The notes under the pieces were generated by a model that saw only the letters and a program-made list of their open reading frames with translations, made no database searches and was not told where the DNA came from. A stretch of 64,000 nucleotides of DNA from Cercospora beticola (Eukaryota; Ascomycota; Dothideomycetes; Mycosphaerellales; Mycosphaerellaceae), in contig NC_088941.1 in the NCBI RefSeq assembly GCF_033473495.1, positions 2,356,001 to 2,420,000 of the forward strand. The letters are read 5' to 3'. Positions 36,680 to 48,226 of the stretch are shown here, in pieces. The position numbers were made by a program, and so were the translations under genes. Positions within the stretch are counted from its first letter, which is position 1. The number at the start of each line of letters is the position of its first letter.

Positions 36680-38951
36680 GGTGATTCGATGTGAGGAAGT
36701 ATTTGTTGTAAGGTGAGTGATGCGAAGTGCTGGCAAGCTGGTTCGCTGTGCTTGTGATGAGTGCGTTGCTTGATGTGCTACGATGGGGGCGAACTACCTC
36801 ATTATATAGGTGAGCTGGCGTCTCAGGCGCGCAGAGTCGGCGATCATCGAGAGAGGAGCAACGTCCACTGTTCGATCTACGGTGCCGAATGGTCACGGAC
36901 GCTTCATTTGCAACTGCACGATGTCTCATGCAAGGCTATTGGCGCATATCGATTTGTCCACGGTATGCATTGGAGACCGGCGCTTCGTCCAGAACGAGAA
37001 AGTGCATCTATGGTGATGCCGTCTTGAGAGGCTTAAACTTGAGGACATACCAGCAGGCGAACAGTAATCACTCTCAGCTATTGAATGACGGCAGCATCTG
37101 CAGTGCGGGCCTACAGCTGCCTTGGCAATTGGAATATCGAGCCTCAAAGATTGTCTTATGTCTAAGCCTTCTGGAAGCAATGACTTGCAAGGTACACCGG
37201 ACAACCTTTCTGGAAGACCGCCATGTCGAGTTTAGGGTAGACCTTATCTGCTGTCCGTGCAACACTGTTCGTGCTTGGCGCTCGGCATAGAAAGGTCGAT
37301 TAAGTTTGACGAACTATTTCTCAGCATGGCATCCTGAACACGCCGACACGGAAGCTTGGACTATACTTCAAAATGGCATTGAGGACTCATGACCAGGATC
37401 CTACTCAAGATCACTAGACCGGCACGTGGGGAGGTTTTGAAAAGTCCATCCAAGGCACGGGAAGCAGTCCAAGCCCCGGGACAGGGCTTTGCCATCTGTC
37501 CAAGAGAGGCATATTACGCCGTCGCTGCCAAAGTGACGCACGGGTTACACGCGGGCTGGAGACTGTCCGATGCCCATCAACGAAACAATACGCGGCCGGG
37601 AAATTTGTGAACTTCTGATGACGGGAGGCTGTGGGCGGTCTGCTTCGGAATACAAACACATTTTTGGCAGGTGTAATCCCATCATCGCCCGCGAAAGTCA
37701 GTGCCGAGAGCAGTATTTCTGTATGCAATTAGGTCTGGCACTCATGTCACGCTCCCGAGTTGACCGCAATACGGGGCGACCGACAAAGCAACGGGTCGCT
37801 GGACCACGGTTTGTCTCGATAAAGCGGCTCGCAAAGGCTGTGCACGTGGTCTGCGTGCATTAGATTCACACCGCAGCGATCGAGTGCGTGTCTAGCTGTC
37901 CAGACTCTCACACTTGGTCTACTTGTACTCTGATTGGACGATCATGTGAGCTCCAGGAGCATACATATGGCGTGGACCGTTGCCCTGAGGCCTTGCTGAT
38001 ACATTTACGGCAGACAAAGAAGCAACAGTTGTAGAGAAGCACCGTGACATATCGATGTCGCGTTGAGGGAGGCAGAGCTCGATCGCGGACAAACTGGGGC
38101 GCATGCTGGCAGGAATGGACTGGTACCCTGTAGTCATGAAGTATCGCAGCCGTTGAAGTCTTTGATCCTGTACTTGCAAGGTAAAGCGTTGCACAAGCCA
38201 CTAGACTACCCTTCCGCATACGCAAATCGATGAGGCGATGTGTGCTGGCCGAACAGCGGGAGGAGAGATGGCGAAATTGAGGGAGACAGAGGGATCAAGG
38301 AGGCAAATCCAAGGCACCGGCGCATTGGACCTCCATCGTTTGAGGATAAGCATGGCACTATCATCCGCTCGACATCGTCCAAGTTCTATGCGACCAAGCA
38401 AGACTGGCTCTGAACTCTCACAACCGCTTGACGCTGCCGGATCGTTGCCATCGTTCTGTCGGCGTAGCTCCGAGTTCAGCATGCGCCGACGTTCAACGTG
38501 TGATGTACCTGGAGATCGCCGGTCGATCTCAAGAAGAGGTGAGGAATGATGTTGCCATCGAATTCCTACATCCAAACATCCGCAGTGCGATGATTCATGC
38601 TGGTAAGTATACTCGACGGGTACGCCGCCACTGTTGACTGAACTCCGGTTCGCAGCCATCTGCTAATCCAACGACGAGTTTTATCTGATGTCCGGCTGGC
38701 TGCGCATTCAGGCTGGGATGAAACGCTACCCACACCATCACGATTTCGTTCGGACTGTGCACTTGTCTCGCGAGCAAACTGTCCTTCTATACCCTTATGT
38801 TTAGTGCAGAGTACTGTCAGTCGGTAGCAGTAAGTTGCGTCTTCCTACACGGGACTTGATATTCGAAGCATACAAGTGAAGGCTCCATGGCTAGTTAAAT
38901 TAATACCGAGATATTTCTAACGACCGTAGGTCAGCGACCAGGCGGCGACGA
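36680..38951. other. Intergenic 2.3 kb
   Basis: Ordinary composition, with many short overlapping frames on both strands, none convincing. The left end should contain the promoter of the repeat-protein gene. Confidence 0.45.
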
Positions 38952-40934
38952 CTATTCTGCCTTTGCTCGATCTATAATAGCCTTTGAAGAATTCTTAACT
39001 TGTGGGTCCACAATGTTCTGAAGCACTGGCGGGATCTTTTCTCCCTCTGGAGTCGTGAATAGCCTCCAACGTGTCGTGAACTGTGCAAGAGCTGGCGAAG
39101 CAGTCAGCACGGTGAAAGGCACAGATAGCGCCAGCGACAGCGCCCAATTGATGATCCACCAGTCTCGCAATTCAGGGTATCTGCAAAGTAATGCAAGAAC
39201 ACTGAGTCCAACCATTGTCACCGGCCACAGCGCCCCGTATGCGGTGCGCCAACTGAGACCCAGTCGATTGCGATTTTGACCATCCCAGGAGACCGCGTGG
39301 CCTGTCAGCATAGCGATAAGGTAATACGTGACTGACGCAGAGATTATCGCAGTCAACGGCATAACGAACATCGACTCAATCACAATAGCCAACGACCATC
39401 GCAAAATTCCACCATATCGTTTGGTGGAAGACCGCAAAACACCTTCAAGAATTGCAGCTGTCTTCATGCCTCTAGTGATCAGCAAGATGATCAATTTTGG
39501 CAGTGTGCTGCCGCTCGTAGTCGACGTGGGGCTTCGACCATTGAGAATTATGTTCGCAATGATAGCGAGCGTCAAGACGAACGAGACGACTTGCATGAGG
39601 TAGATAGCCAAGATCCGAACCACTTGTCTTCGCTGAAAGAAGCTGAGGCCAGGTTCGTTCAAGAGGAACCAGTATTGCATCGTGCCTTGGAACCACCGTT
39701 GATGCCGAGGAAGGGCTTCAATGAGGTTGAGGGGCTCTTCTTCGAAACTTCCGGGAGTGAACGGCAGCAGTCGTACATCGTATCCCGCACGGCGCAGCAG
39801 AATTGATTCCATCAGATCGTGGCCAATGATGTGGCCACCAAAAGGTGGCCTGCCTGGAAGCTCAGGCAGCCTGCAATGTTCGCGAAATGGAGCAGTGCGT
39901 ATGATAGCGTTGTGGCCCCAGTACAATGCGCTGCCACCGAGCCACCAAGCCTGACCAAGACTTCGTACTCGTGCACTGAAACGCTTGCTGTAACTCGTGA
40001 TGCGGGAGAATGCGCTCAGTGGAGGGATCGAGCAAAACGCCGTTTGTATCATACCAAGCTGGGGGTATCATTCCATACTAGAGACTAGCCGTACGAGAAG
40101 ATCGCTGCACATGACGCTATCCTGATCGAGCACGACGAAAAAGTCGTCACCGCAAGAATGGCAGTCGAGGTAGCCTTGAACGTTTCCAGCCTTGTAGCCC
40201 GTGTTGATCTTGCGCCGGCGATAGAATAGAGGTCGGGACATTCCTTTGGAGATGTCGTCTCTGAAACGAGCAAAGTGGCGTAGCTCCTCTGTCGCGATCT
40301 CTTCGTTACTTGTATCGCTAAGTAGAACGAAACGGAAGAATTGAAGTCGGCCGGTCTTCAGCAGGGCATTCTGCATAGCATCCAGCCGGTCGAAAAGCGG
40401 CTTCGGGTCTTCATTGCGCATGCAGAAAGCCAGGGCTGTTGTGGAGGACAGCTTCGGAAGTGGTCCCTGACCCCGGAAATATGGTTGTATGGATCTCTGT
40501 GCATTACCAAAAGTCACAATGGCCACGCTCAGAACCGACTCGACCAAAGTTACTGCCGCAAAAGGCATATAGACCGTGGCGTAGAATATTATGAAGGCTT
40601 CCAGCATTGTTATACCATCCGGCCGGACACTTTCATACACGGGCCATATCATAGCCAGTGATGTGATCGCCGTGAGAACGAGCACCATCAAACGTCGCTG
40701 CCTCTGAGACAATCCTGTGAGTTGCATCTTGTTGACATGTCCTGCCATACTGTCCTCCCTCGGCCAGTCCACTGCTGGCCACCGAATCGACTGCAGATCC
40801 TCCTGTTCTTTGAGACGGCGATGGCTGCTGCTGATGCAGACGAGAAAGACGTGATGACTGGCAAGATGAAAGTATTCCAGCGTAGCTAAAAACAGATGCC
40901 CATCACCCAGCGTCGATCCACGGCACAGACACAT
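38952..40934 (-). pseudogene. OpgH/MdoH-like glucan glucosyltransferase with one in-frame stop
   Basis: One continuous frame of 661 codons, interrupted only by TGA at 40068-40066 (codon 289). It reads ..SSME*YPQLGMIQT.., where bacterial OpgH has an aligned MEANPRAGLIQT-type segment. Order of parts: two membrane segments (RRLMVLVLTAITSLAMIWP and onward), then the GT2 catalytic region with DQD at about 270-272, then after the stop YWGHNAIIRTAPFREHC, GHDLMESILLRRAG, and the RW motif in RHQRWFQG, then five or six membrane segments. Bacterial OpgH makes beta-glucan backbones in the periplasm. A single TGG to TGA change, or programmed readthrough, would explain the break. The true start is unclear: ATGs at 40934 and 40748 are both possible. 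If the gene is dead, the event is recent, because the rest is intact. Confidence 0.8.
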
Positions 40935-41480
40935 AGGGGCAGCGTAGTTTGGACATTACTTTGGCATCATCTAGAGTCTGAGTCAGGTTCCATCCAGTTG
41001 GCTTTTGTCCCCTATGTCTACATAGAGGGGCGTCAACAAGCGATACTTCCCCCTCCAGCACGGAACAGACTTCTTCAGTCATATGAGAAGAGAGAATGAG
41101 CCTTTGTTCCGTGTGCTGGCTATCATTGACGCTCACGGCAGGCCTAAGTCGTCAGCGCCAACTGAGATGTAACGGGAGCGATTTCAGGGCATGGACCGAT
41201 TTTACAAGCTTCTGATATCAGCCGCGAACCTGTCTTCACGGTGTGTCACGGATAGCTCGCCGGCTCTAGTGATGTTAGGTCCTGCAAGTGCTTACATCAG
41301 GGCAGGAAGATCGACTTCCGATGCTGAATCCACCTTTTATATCGACAGATCCGCATTTGGTCGCTTTCTCAATCAAGTGGATTATGCGTGTCTTGGTTCC
41401 ACAATGCTACCTTAATCTTTGACCGATTCAAGTGGGTTGTTATCACAACCAGGAAGGGTTCGTCAGAAACTGTTACAACT
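40935..41480. other. Intergenic, left flank of AT-rich relic
   Basis: Upstream region of the OpgH-like gene; a missing N-terminal exon could lie here but I cannot point to one. No other feature is supported. Confidence 0.4.
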
Positions 41481-41514
41481 TTGGATCGTCAGACGGTGGC
41501 CTAAGCTTCCAATC

Positions 41515-41849
41515 GTACTGTAGTTTTCAAAACATAGCGGAATCGCCAAGAGACGGACCTAAGAGGCAATGCGTAGCTGATCTTTCGAACAACGCAGTAG
41601 AAATACGAGAAGGGAGTGTAGCAGCACATTAATACGTATAAAGAGACAGATCGCAGCGAAATAAGCTCTCTGCAGCAAGTATTCTGCATAGAAATCGGGT
41701 TTAAACATTTATGCCCGGAGAAGATATCGAAATTGAGCCTAATCCTATATAACGCTAGGGGTTGAGGCAGGTTATCCTGCTAGTAAACCGCGTATCGGCT
41801 GCTTATGTTCGGTTTTCGAGATTCCGCTATGTTTTGAAAACTATAGTAT
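41515..41849. repeat. 30-bp inverted repeat pair, 275 bp apart
   Basis: Arms at 41515-41544 (TAGTTTTCAAAACATAGCGG core) and 41820-41849 (inverse) match at 28 of 30 positions by eye; both differences are transitions. This is the format of terminal or sub-terminal inverted repeats, or of a short hairpin-forming element. No transposase frame lies between them. Confidence 0.6.
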
Positions 41850-42460
41850 TAACCGAGCTTTTTATAAAACTCGGTTTTCGCAAAATTGTTTTTTGTGTTT
41901 TTCGATATATCGACCTTATTTGCGCCTATCGTCGGGCCTATATATATTTTTCTCAAGTTCTAAATACTATTGCGAGCTATAGTCTCTCGATTTATAAAGT
42001 TTATATTCCGAGAGAAGCTATATAGCGTTCTAATTACGAAGAAACGCTTCGACTAAGTCCGACTTTCTCTCGTCGCAAAGTTAATTTTTTGCGACTATAG
42101 AATTTTAGGGTCTAATTAACTTTAGGGCAACTAATCAAATTTCTATTACGAATCCGAATCTACTAGATTTTCGAAATCCTACTCGCAGGATTCCTACTTA
42201 AAACTTAACGAGCAATAATCAAAATTTAATTAAACCCTAGACTTCTCGGCAGCGACTTTGCGACGAGAAAAGCTGCTCTCGACTACGAGATTTCTTCGAA
42301 ATCCGAGCGCTATATAGTATACTAACTTCTAAAACTCGAGGAACCGGACCGATATAGCTTTACGACTATATACGCAGAGTATCGCTCCGAGGTTAGTATC
42401 GTTACGTACGCAAACGAGCGAAACGCAGTCGAAACAAGGCAAACCAAGAAATCAAGAAAT
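41700..42460. repeat. AT-rich, RIP-like repeat relic without genes
   Basis: A stretch much richer in TA and TTT than its surroundings, with retained CG but few CA/TG, like the outer retroelement. There are no readable frames of note. It could be a solo LTR or a fragment of a decayed element. I could not find matching ends beyond the 41515/41820 inverted pair. Composition returns to normal at about 42460. Confidence 0.55.
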
Positions 42461-43900
42461 CGTCACCTGATACGATTGGAAGGTTAGGCCACCGTCGTCA
42501 GATCCCCTGATGTTCACTAATCACATGCCCTGCACTTGAATCCGTGTGAATTTCGCGAATGTCGGCAGAGCAAAGGAACATCGGGCATGTAAGAAATTTC
42601 CATGTACTCGGTTCAATGCCTTTTAAGCCTAGACCCCTCAGCCAAAACCAACGCGATGTCTTCGACGGCAGTTGCAATGCTTCACGTTGTGGTTTTGCAT
42701 TTGCTCGTGATGTGGTACTGCACAGATGCGCTCAAGAACTGCGACCAGGATCGAAGAGACGCATGTCCAAACACACGCTAAACGAGCTCGAAGATGGGAT
42801 CAGAAGGGGCTAGAATGCAGCTTACGATGGATCTGACTCAAAACACAAGATTCAAGACAATCTGGCGGTAAGCCCGGGACGTACAGTGTACTCGGCCAAT
42901 GAAGTGATTTGATAGAGATTGTGTCTGAAGTCCCTGAGAATCGACAATCGAGCTTGAGATCGAAGAGGTCTATGGTCGTCATCGACTTCCCTTGTCAATG
43001 TCGGAATCGACATTTCTCACATCCTCATCGGACACAAAGTTGCCGGATTGGGCAATCCGGAGACTTCGTCCAGCCTATCCCGAGCTCGCGCAGCTCATCA
43101 TCACATGCTGCCCAATGACAAAGCAAATCGTAGCGTTCGAGTGAGTCGCACAGGTCGCAAGCGACAAGTGTCAGTGCACGCAGAGACCGGCGGTGAATAA
43201 TGCACGGCTTTGGCACAGCTGACAGTGTTCGGCTATCAAATACGCGGTTTCTGCGGCCAAGTAGCAAACGAGATGCACCATTACGGTACACATCGGTCTA
43301 GCGACGACATCTCTTCTTCCCATCGATCTCACCGCTATCAGGTCAAATAGTTGAGATCGGCCCAATTATTGATAGCGTTGGATCGGTCGATCGATCTTGT
43401 GGAGGGATTTAGTTTGAGTACAGTCTTCCCGACTCGAAGCTGTCACTATAAGTAGAATCCGGAATAGAATGCTAGTATTGTCTCATCTGGAGTCAGAGGA
43501 ACAGTTGCCAGGTCGGACTTGGATCTCGAGAAGAGACACTTCATTCGCCACCAGTCTTGATTGACACGCCTTATGCGTCATCCGAAATCCGTCTGTCCTA
43601 CACACCAAATTGTTCGCCGAGGATGACCGAGCTCAAGCTATACGTCTTCGTTCTTCATCTTAGCTTCTTCCTTGGATCGAAGAAATGTGCTGCCTAAATG
43701 AGGAAATACATCTCCTACACGAGGTAGCGCACTCTTGCACCGCATTATTACTACATCTTTGAGGCGCCGCAGCCGCACACCTTCGACGAGTAGTGCCATG
43801 AGGTGGCACCGGACAATCTCGATCACCTGGAGCGGTTATGCTACAAAGTCCCTTACCATAGTCCAGATGCTCTAGAACATCAACACTACTGTTCTTGACA
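42461..43900. other. Intergenic 1.4 kb
   Basis: Normal composition with only scattered short frames. The right end holds the promoter of the secreted-protein gene at 43901. Confidence 0.45.
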
Positions 43901-44658
43901 ATGCACTCCGCTATCACCCTCGCCAGCTTGTACTTGTCCGTTTGTGCTGTCAGCGCGATCGCTGTACAAGACACAACGTCCGTCAAATATGTTGCCAATG
44001 TATAACTGCTTGCATGAACTGTTGCTTCTCCAGTTTGCCGAATTGTCAACAGTTTGAAGACATCAAGAACGTCAACCCAGTAATTGGATTTGGACCACCC
44101 ACGCCATACAAAGGGTAAGGCGAAACGTGCATGCCGAGCCACAAAACAGCTTACCATTCATTCAGTCTTGCCTACACTGCGTTCGGACTCGGAGCACCTG
44201 TTGCTGGAGCCATTACTATCCAGGCCTCTTCAAAGCCTAACGCTATCTTCGCTCCATACCTTCTCACCGACCCTCTCGCTAAGCCAGAGATCTCCAGCTC
44301 GTACTCTGGCAGCCAGGTCGTCTCGTTCGACATGAAGTCGGTTGCGAGTGGTTGTTATGCGGCAACACAGAACGGGGCCTTGGCTCCAGCGATCAGCTGC
44401 ACGATCCGCTACACTGGCACCAAGGCTACTACTGGCGAAGAAGTGACTTTCGACGCCATTTTCTTGGTCAAAAAGTTGAACGCCGCGGGCGTTTCGCTCG
44501 GTCCCGAGCCAGTCCAGACGCAGGTCTTTCCTGCACGCTTCAGCGGCTTGAAGAGCTTGAAGCCCCGAATTCTCACGGCGGCTCTTCCTGCAGTCGGCGG
44601 CTTGACGGCTCAGATGGCACTCGACGACATTACATACACGGCAAATGTTCGTAAATAG
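43901..44658 (+). CDS. Secreted protein of unknown function, three exons
   Basis: Exons 43901-43999, 44053-44114 and 44166-44658 give 217 aa. Introns of 53 and 51 nt join in exact phases 0 and 2. The first exon supplies a signal peptide (MHSAITLASLYLSVCAVSA) that the long third-exon frame lacks. The mature protein begins with FEDIK...PTPYKGLAYTAFGLG, which resembles a common fungal secreted type in which a Phe-Asp/Glu-Asp-Ile segment leads into a PxxYxGLxWxxF stretch and then a jelly-roll-like beta domain. Two cysteines (about 131 and 143) could pair. Function is unknown. A long frame on the opposite strand is its shadow. Confidence 0.75.
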
Positions 44659-45382
44659 CCTTATAGAACAACAGTACATGGAACGAAGTTCAGACGATAC
44701 TGGCATATTCCGAGTGGAGGGTGTACGTTGGGGAGGTGTGGCTACACAGGAGCTTCGAGCAGTGTGCAATTACTGCTTCGTGGCGTTAGCTATGGCTGCT
44801 GATCGAACGATCTTAAATATACAAGACTCGCTTCATCCTGAACCGCTGCTCCGACTACCCCGAGCCTCTGTCATAACACAGATTGACTTCTCTGATGGCC
44901 TTACTTGCTGTCTCGCTTCTGTCACACTATTTCATGCGTACGAATGATGTGTCGGCTTGGACGGTGGCAGATCCATCGTGTGCATGTGGTCTTGACTTGC
45001 CTGTTCGATCACGTACTCTATCTATTGCAGCTTCTTCACTCACCATCACTAGTCGCTTCAATATCCACCATGCCAGCTCCAAGACAGAATTCAGCGCTTG
45101 TGAGCCTGTAGTGAAAGCATGAAAGGTTGATGCAGTTTCGTAACTAGTATACAGATGTGTTGGTCGCGTGTTTCATCCCAAAGAGAACTAGTGCACTACT
45201 GAGACTGTATGTAGACTGTTGCCGGCTGTAGCAGCATCCACAGCAGTGTAGAGCAGAAGCAAAGTATGAGCACAGATGCGCGAGCTCTTTGGCATCAGGT
45301 GGCCTCTCCTTGCTCAAGTCGGCGTCATCCACGACCTGAGCTGCAGACTCTGCTTTCCACCATAACACGCTCAACGATGTCC
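44659..45382. other. Convergent intergenic region
   Basis: Contains the 3' ends of the secreted protein and the acyltransferase gene. No other feature is supported. Confidence 0.45.
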
Positions 45383-47049
45383 TCAGTGAGACACTTTTCT
45401 TTCCATCCACTTCGCAAACTTGACCAGGGGCACATCGACAACCATCCAGAACAAATGTGCCACGATGATTGACAGCGTCAGCATCGTTACCCAACCAAGA
45501 ATCAAACATCCCACCCACTTTGCGGTCGAATCTGCAGCTCCGAGGGCTTCGAAAAGCCTAGGTTGCAATGCGAATCCTGCTCCATGTAGAAGTGGTCCGT
45601 GAACAAGATAGAAAGCGTAGGAGATCTTGCCTAGGTATTGAGGGACAGAAAGGCAAAAGAATCCCTGAACATATGAGAGACGTTGAATAGACCAGAGGAC
45701 GAACGCTGCGGCAAAAGCGTGCCAGAACTTGTAAGGGTGCAGATCCTGTGTCTTGTAGGGCGATGGAGTGACGTCGTTGAGCCAGGAAAAGCCAGGAGTC
45801 TTCCATGCTTCGTCGTCAGGGAAGGACAATATCCAGAGAGATGCCACGAGGAGCATCGTCTTGATCGCCGTGAGGACGTACTTCGTGATTCGTGGTGTAA
45901 AGACGCCAGCAACCTTCCCTTCCCCTTTCCATCGAGGAAGGCAATCCTTCTCATCCATCTCACCACCATTCCCTCCAGCCTCACCACCTCCCTCCCACAG
46001 ATGCAAATCCGCAACCAACGCCCCACCCACAAAAGCTGCAGCATCCCACCTCTTACTCGCAAAACAAAATCCCGTCACCAACCCAAATACCCCCATCCTC
46101 CACCCCTGCTTCAACCCCGCCGAACCCAACAAAACCACAAACAAAACCAAACTCCCTCTAAATTCCACTGGAATCGTCCACGTATGCGGATCATACAAAC
46201 TATAATACAATCTCCACTGGAACGGAGTTTGCCAATCCCACCACATCTTTGCAAAATCTTGCAACTGTGCTCCGAAATTCTCCATTCGAGGGGGATGTTG
46301 TTCCCACCAACCCGTCAACCACTCACTAGATTTCTGGAATTCTCGTCCAGAATCAAAAGCTCCGATGAAAGATGCGAACATGACGATTGTCATGCTGATT
46401 GTTGCTGGAAGGAAGAGACGCATCCAGCGGCGAAACGTCAGGGAGGAGAGTCTTGTCCAGCGTTTTGTTGGGTCGTCGTTGGAGTGGAGGGTGGATTCGA
46501 GAAAGTTGTAGCTGAGGACGTAGCCTGATATTGCGAAGAAGAGGGTTACCATTGCTCGGCCGCGGACGAGGAGACAGATGACGGGGAGTTGGTGGGGGTG
46601 GTTCCAGATTGGGTCGTTGGGGTTGCGTTCGACGGCGAAGCCGTGGGTTATGGTTTTGGTGTAGGGGTAGAGGAAGTGGAAGTTGAAGACGATGAGGCAG
46701 GCGATGCCGCGAAGGCCATCGTAGGAGGCGGTGCGTGAGGGAGATTGTTGCGCCGGGGGAGGCGGTGGTGACGAGGTGGTCGGTGTGTTCGGGGGCGCTG
46801 CAGGATTCAATGGGAGAAGGAGACGAAGTCGTTGAAAGAGCTCCAGAGGCTTGGAGAGGCTGTAGCTGCGTTTGATGGTATTGCTGATTCTTGTTCGAAG
46901 GAGTGGTCGTGCCGTCTGGCTGGATTCTGAATCGTTGGAAATAGAGGAACTGTGGATAAAGAGCTTAGCATCGAAACCGACATTTTCGAACGTGACACTC
47001 ACGCTATCGATACTGTACTGGAAGAATGCTGACGCCTGTTCTCGGGCAT
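45383..47049 (-). CDS. Membrane acyltransferase, acyltransferase-3 family
   Basis: Two exons, 47049-47003 and 46949-45383, 537 aa. The 53-nt GTGAGT...CACAG intron joins in phase 2, and the short first exon supplies the only plausible ATG (MPENRRQHSSS). After a Ser/Pro-rich cytosolic leader with a run of prolines, the family hallmark appears in the first membrane helix: YDGLRGIACLIVFNFHF, with the Arg and the downstream His used in acyl transfer. Next come FFAISGYVLSYNF, FRRWMRLFLPA, and several further hydrophobic helices up to SYAFYLVHGPLLH. The family moves acyl groups onto sugars or other small acceptors at a membrane. In bacteria, OpgC, which decorates OpgH glucans, belongs to this superfamily; the link to the OpgH-like gene 4 kb away is speculation. 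Confidence 0.85.
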
Positions 47050-48226
47050 GTAATGGGAAGTGACATCATCTGAGTCGATCTGTCGGGCGAGATCGTGAGC
47101 CATGTGAAATTAACGCGTCGGGCGACAACGATGCGAATTGAAAGGATCAGAGAATAAGAGCGACAAGTGCTGATACCACAGCCAACTGTCGAAACGAATG
47201 ACTGAACTTGTAGATAATCCTCATCAATGCCTCAAGGAGCCACTGTATATCACCTTCTCGCCCAGACTCGTGCAGACACTACACATACGCGTAGCCAAGT
47301 ACTTGTCGTACTAAGAACAAACATCTGAAACCATGGTATAGGCTTCGCACCACTTGGCCAAGAATCTCTTCAACATTCGACTGCCAATGCCAATTCTGCA
47401 CAACGTGGACGAGAGAAAAGCCCCACGAGGCTCCGTTCCCCTTGGCAGATCGGTAAGCATCTCACCATCAGAAATCGCGGCTGACGGTACAGACAACGCT
47501 TTACCGGATATCAATGCACCGTAGTAGTCGTTGTCCATGGAGAAGGTCTTGCCTCGAGAGGACTCACTCGTCGCAGCACTCCCAATGCTAGGACACATCT
47601 ACATCTCTTCCAGCACCAGAGTCAACCACATTAATCAGAACATAGGGCTATCCCTCTTCCCATCATGGGAAGAAATAGATCAAAACACCACTCCAATACT
47701 CATGAGACTACAACAGACACTAGCACCCCCTAGCACGAACTTTGCTACCGTACTGCCCGGGCAGTCAACGAAAAAGGGCCGCGAATCCCGCCAAGTTGCC
47801 AAGGCCACTACTATAGAGCCTCAGATCGCCGGCGGGAACGTCAGCAAGCTGTTTCGACGCACTGTCGTGAAGAATCATGAAACACCTGAGGGATGTGGCT
47901 GTGGACGGAGTGTTATGTCATGCAAAAGTGTGTGACGACGCGAGAGACATTTGTGAGCTTAGCTCTATCTGCATGCAAGATTGCCTTATCAGGGCCGACA
48001 GTGATTTCCCGACAAGGAAGGGCGGGTACACAACCTTTTGCACGTGCTGTATGGATATCGCATGTGCATTGGTGAAAAGAAGAACTGTCGAGACGAGGGT
48101 AAACTGGTGGCTTGCGTGCTGGAGACTTGCTCCGAGCTCGTTAATCTTTCATTGTATTGTTGCCACGAATAGACGGCGCTGATCGCGGTTGAGCAGCTCG
48201 AGTATCCCTCATGTGGAGAGTATTGC
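47050..48226. other. Intergenic 1.2 kb
   Basis: Promoter side of the acyltransferase gene and 3' flank of XRN1. Short unsupported frames only. Confidence 0.45.

Noticed and set aside
38201..38659. 152-codon minus-strand frame
   Set aside because: Looks like a shadow of random sequence; plus-strand frames overlap and nothing is recognisable.
43660..44157. 165-codon minus-strand frame
   Set aside because: It is antisense to exons of the secreted-protein gene at 43901, whose splice phases, signal peptide and ending all agree.
45683..46528. 281-codon plus-strand frame
   Set aside because: Antisense shadow of the acyltransferase gene, with low-complexity Pro/His/Arg content.
47531..47935. 134-codon plus-strand frame
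   Set aside because: No recognisable feature; in a spacer of ordinary composition.
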